DNA of 64,000 nucleotides from Pseudomonadota bacterium (GTDB lineage: Bacteria; Pseudomonadota; Gammaproteobacteria; Steroidobacterales; Steroidobacteraceae): contig JABBNZ010000012.1 of NCBI GenBank assembly GCA_019352035.1, forward strand, positions 1 through 64,000, written 5' to 3'. Position 1 is the stretch's first letter; each line of letters starts with the position of its first letter. Both the position numbers and the translations under genes were made by a program. The notes beneath the pieces were generated by a model, which saw only the letters and a program-made list of their open reading frames with translations, did not search any database and was not told the origin of the DNA. Positions 60,882 to 64,000 of this stretch are shown piece by piece.

Positions 60882-62048
60882 CTACTGCAGGGCCTGTCGC
60901 GGGCGGAGGCGCAACCGTATGTCTTCACCGATCTGACGCGTGTCGACCACGATGAAGCCGGGCGCTTCGTGGAGATTGCGCAGCTCCCCCATCTCGACCA
61001 GCGGCCGCGCCTGGGGTCCGAGCAGTTTCGGCGCGATGTAAAGGATCAGCTCATCGACGAGCCCCTGGCGCAGCAGCGCCCCGGCGAGACCGGGTCCCGC
61101 CTCGACCCACAGCTCGTTGATCTCACGCCGGCCGAGCCGGTCGAGCACATCGGGCAGGCTCAGTCGGGCCCGGCCGGGGCCCGTCGCCGGCGCAGCGCCA
61201 TGCTCCGCAGGCACCTCCTCGATTTCGGCGCCGCGCTCCGCGAGCCCAGCGTGCCGGGTAGCGCGCGCGGTCTCCATTTCGCGGTGATCTGCCGCAGTCA
61301 TGATGAGAACGCCGCCGCCGGTCCCCAGCATCCGCGCGCTCGGCGGAGTCTGCAAACGGGCGTCGAGAATGACACGCAGGGGCGCGGACCGCGGGCCTGC
61401 GGCAGGAGGGTCCGGCAGCCGCACATCGAGCCGCGGGTCATCCGCGAGCACCGTGCCGATGCCCGTCAGAATCGCAGAGCTCCGCGCGCGCCAGTGCTGC
61501 ACGTCCTCGCGGGCGGGCGGTCCGGTGATCCACTGGCTCTCGCCGTTGGCGAGTGCGGTGCGGCCGTCCAGACTCATCGCCAGCTTCACCCGCACCCACG
61601 GCCGGCCGCAGCGCATGCGCTTGAGGAATCCGGGATTGATCTCGGCGGCTTCGGCCGCCATCAGACCCGAATCGACCGCCACACCTGCGCGGCGCAACGC
61701 TTCCGCCCCCCGGCCGCTCACGCGCGGATTGGGATCTTCCAGAGCAAATACGACGCGCGCCACGCGTGCGGCGATCAATGCATCGATACACGGGGGCGTC
61801 CGGCCATGATGGCTGCACGGCTCCAAAGTGACATAGGCGCTAGCGCCGGCAGCCTTGCGTCCGGCCACACGCAGAGCGTTGATCTCCGCGTGAGGCGCGC
61901 CCGCGCGCTCGTGCCATCCCTCGCCGACTACCTCCTCACCCTGTGCGATGACGCAGCCGACCCGCGGGTTTGGATGAGTCGTCTCGAGACCGCGCTCGGC
62001 GAGCTCGAGCGCGCGCGCCATCGCTCGGCGGTCAAAGTCCGTGAACAT
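60882..62048 (-). CDS. ribD: Bifunctional diaminohydroxyphosphoribosylaminopyrimidine deaminase / 5-amino-6-(5-phosphoribosylamino)uracil reductase
   Basis: HPNPRVGCVIAQGEEVVGEGWHERAGAPHAEINAL, VTLEPCSHHGRTPPC, KLAMSLDGRTAL. Confidence 0.96.
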   Translation of the reverse strand: MFTDFDRRAMARALELAERGLETTHPNPRVGCVIAQGEEVVGEGWHERAGAPHAEINALRVAGRKAAGASAYVTLEPCSHHGRTPPCIDALIAARVARVVFALEDPNPRVSGRGAEALRRAGVAVDSGLMAAEAAEINPGFLKRMRCGRPWVRVKLAMSLDGRTALANGESQWITGPPAREDVQHWRARSSAILTGIGTVLADDPRLDVRLPDPPAAGPRSAPLRVILDARLQTPPSARMLGTGGGVLIMTAADHREMETARATRHAGLAERGAEIEEVPAEHGAAPATGPGRARLSLPDVLDRLGRREINELWVEAGPGLAGALLRQGLVDELILYIAPKLLGPQARPLVEMGELRNLHEAPGFIVVDTRQIGEDIRLRLRPRQALQ

Positions 62049-62060
62049 CGGCCGGCCCTC

Positions 62061-62648
62061 TCACTTGTGCCCTTCCTCCGCGCCGCGCTCCTGCGAGGGC
62101 GGCGACTCGGGCGGCAGCAGGGAGAGCTGGTCGCGGTCCTGCGCCGGCTGCCGCGTTGCGGGGCGCTTCGGCTCGCGCGGCCCCGGCGTGGCCAAGCTCG
62201 GGTCGCGAAGCCTGCGGATCTCCTCGTGGAAGGCTTCGACATCCTCGAAGTGCCGGTAGACGGATGCGAAGCGCACGTACGCCACTTCATCGAGCTGCCG
62301 CAGCTCCTCCATGACGAGCTCGCCCACGGCCCGTGACGGCACTTCCCGATCACCGAGAACGCGCACCTTGTGCGCAATGCGGCTCACCGCCTCATCCACC
62401 TGCGCGCGTGGCACCGGACGCTTCTCGAGCGCTTTCTCCATGCCGGAGCGCAGCTTGCCTTCGTCGAAGGGCTCGCGCGTTCGGTCGCCCTTGACGACCA
62501 TGGGCATCACGAGCTCGGCGGTCTCGAAGGTCGTGAACCGCTCGCCGCAGGAGAGGCACTCGCGGCGGCGGCGGATCTGCCGCCCTTCGCCGGCCAGGCG
62601 GGAGTCGGTTACCTTCGTCTCGATGTGGCCGCAGAATGGGCAGTACAC
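62061..62648 (-). CDS. nrdR: Transcriptional repressor NrdR
   Basis: [45 protein letters not shown]. Confidence 0.96.
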   Translation of the reverse strand: MYCPFCGHIETKVTDSRLAGEGRQIRRRRECLSCGERFTTFETAELVMPMVVKGDRTREPFDEGKLRSGMEKALEKRPVPRAQVDEAVSRIAHKVRVLGDREVPSRAVGELVMEELRQLDEVAYVRFASVYRHFEDVEAFHEEIRRLRDPSLATPGPREPKRPATRQPAQDRDQLSLLPPESPPSQERGAEEGHK

Positions 62649-62651
62649 GGA

Positions 62652-63905
62652 TCAGCCATAGACGGGGAAGCGCCGGCAGAGCTCGAGCACCTGCGCCCGC
62701 ACCCGCTCCACGACGGCCTGCGCACCGCCCGCATCCAAGACCTCGGCGATGAGATCGGCCACCTGCTCGACTTCGCGCTCCTTGAAGCCCCGTGTGGTCG
62801 CGGCCGGCGTGCCGATGCGCAGGCCGCTCGAGATCGCCGGGGGCCGCGGATCGTTCGGCACGGCGTTCTTGTTCACCGTGATGTTGGACTTGCCGAGCGC
62901 GGCGTCGGCCTCCTTGCCGGTGATCGTGCGGCCGATGAGGCTCACGAGAAACAGGTGGTTGTCGGTCCCGCCCGAGACGATCTCATAGCCGCGGCTGGCG
63001 AGCCTCGTGGCCATGGCGCGCGCATTCGCGAGCACCTGTCGCTGATAGGCGGCGAAATCCGGCTGCAGCGCTTCGAGCAGCGCCACCGCTTTGGCCGCGA
63101 TGACGTGCATGAGGGGGCCGCCCTGGGTCCCGGGGAAGATGAGCGAGTTGAGCTTCTTCGCGATCTCCTCGTTCTCGCGCGCCAGAATGAGGCCGCCGCG
63201 CGGCCCGCGCAGCGTCTTGTGGGTCGTTGTCGTGACAACGTCCGCATGCGGCACCGGATTGGGATAGATGCCGGCGGCGACGAGCCCCGCGACATGCGCC
63301 ATGTCCACCACGAGGTACGCGCCCACGCTCTTGGCGATCTCGGCGAATCGCGCCCAGTCGACCACGCGCGAGTACGCGGAGAAGCCTGCGATGATCATCT
63401 TCGGGCGGTGCTCCTCGGCGAGGCGCTGCACCTGCTCGTAATCGATCTCACCCGTGTCGGGGCGGATGCCGTACTGCGCGGCGCGGAAGAACTTGCCGGA
63501 GAAATTGACGCGCGCGCCATGGGTGAGGTGCCCGCCGTGATCGAGGCTCATCCCGAGGATGGGATCGCCCGGCTGCACCAGCGAGAGATAGGCGGCGGCA
63601 TTCGCCTGCGATCCGGAATGCGGCTGCACGTTCGCATAGGCCGCTCCGAAGAGCTTCTTCGCCCGATCGATGGCGAGCTGCTCGGCGATATCGACGTACT
63701 CGCAGCCCCCGTAATAGCGCTTGCCCGGGTAGCCCTCCGCATACTTGTTCGTGAGCACGGAGCCTTGCGCCTCCAGTACCCGCGGGCTCACGTAGTTCTC
63801 CGACGCGATGAGCTCGACGTGGTCCTCCTGGCGTCGCCGCTCTCCCTCGATCGCGCGGCTGAGGTCGGGGTCGAAGCTGCGGATATCCAGGCTCTTGGAG
63901 AACAT
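62652..63905 (-). CDS. glyA: Serine hydroxymethyltransferase
   Basis: [59 protein letters not shown]. Confidence 0.98.
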   Translation of the reverse strand: MFSKSLDIRSFDPDLSRAIEGERRRQEDHVELIASENYVSPRVLEAQGSVLTNKYAEGYPGKRYYGGCEYVDIAEQLAIDRAKKLFGAAYANVQPHSGSQANAAAYLSLVQPGDPILGMSLDHGGHLTHGARVNFSGKFFRAAQYGIRPDTGEIDYEQVQRLAEEHRPKMIIAGFSAYSRVVDWARFAEIAKSVGAYLVVDMAHVAGLVAAGIYPNPVPHADVVTTTTHKTLRGPRGGLILARENEEIAKKLNSLIFPGTQGGPLMHVIAAKAVALLEALQPDFAAYQRQVLANARAMATRLASRGYEIVSGGTDNHLFLVSLIGRTITGKEADAALGKSNITVNKNAVPNDPRPPAISSGLRIGTPAATTRGFKEREVEQVADLIAEVLDAGGAQAVVERVRAQVLELCRRFPVYG

Positions 63906-64000
63906 TCGGGGGTCCTGTCGAGAACGCGCAAGAAGCCGGGGATTGTACCGGAAGCCCTTCGCCGTGACTGGCCCGCAAGCGACACGGGCTCGTTGCCCGG

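Overview
High-GC bacterial chromosome segment. Gene content (fimV, a fimX-like gene, miaE, epmA/epmB/efp, parC/parE, accD-folC-SPOR-cvpA-purF, nusB-thiL) points to Gammaproteobacteria, possibly a Xanthomonadales/Nevskiales/Steroidobacterales-like lineage; this is inference from synteny and not verified. Most of the window is housekeeping. About 50 CDSs are called; no rRNA, tRNA, CRISPR array or transposase was seen. The main candidate for an unusual system is a same-strand gene block at 47.1-56.7 kb: a siderophore-type TonB-dependent receptor, four consecutive secreted PstS/PBP-like proteins carrying five binding domains (one ORF is a two-domain fusion), a YVTN-like beta-propeller protein and a TlpA-like thioredoxin. 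It has no ABC permease or ATPase. Upstream lie a divergent LuxR-type response regulator and a Cache-domain hybrid histidine kinase. The whole ~13 kb block splits the usual glyA-nrdR-ribD-ribE-ribBA-ribH-nusB-thiL order between ribE and ribBA, and inverted copies of a dispersed repeat lie near its two edges. Two dispersed intergenic repeat families were also found. Family I is up to ~240 bp with a sequence-variable hairpin and often abuts stop codons. Family II is ~110 bp and starts with a GGACAC-TTAAC-GTGTCC hairpin embedded in gene ends. A large nested inverted repeat lies between parE and parC. All family assignments come from reading translated motifs; no database search was run.
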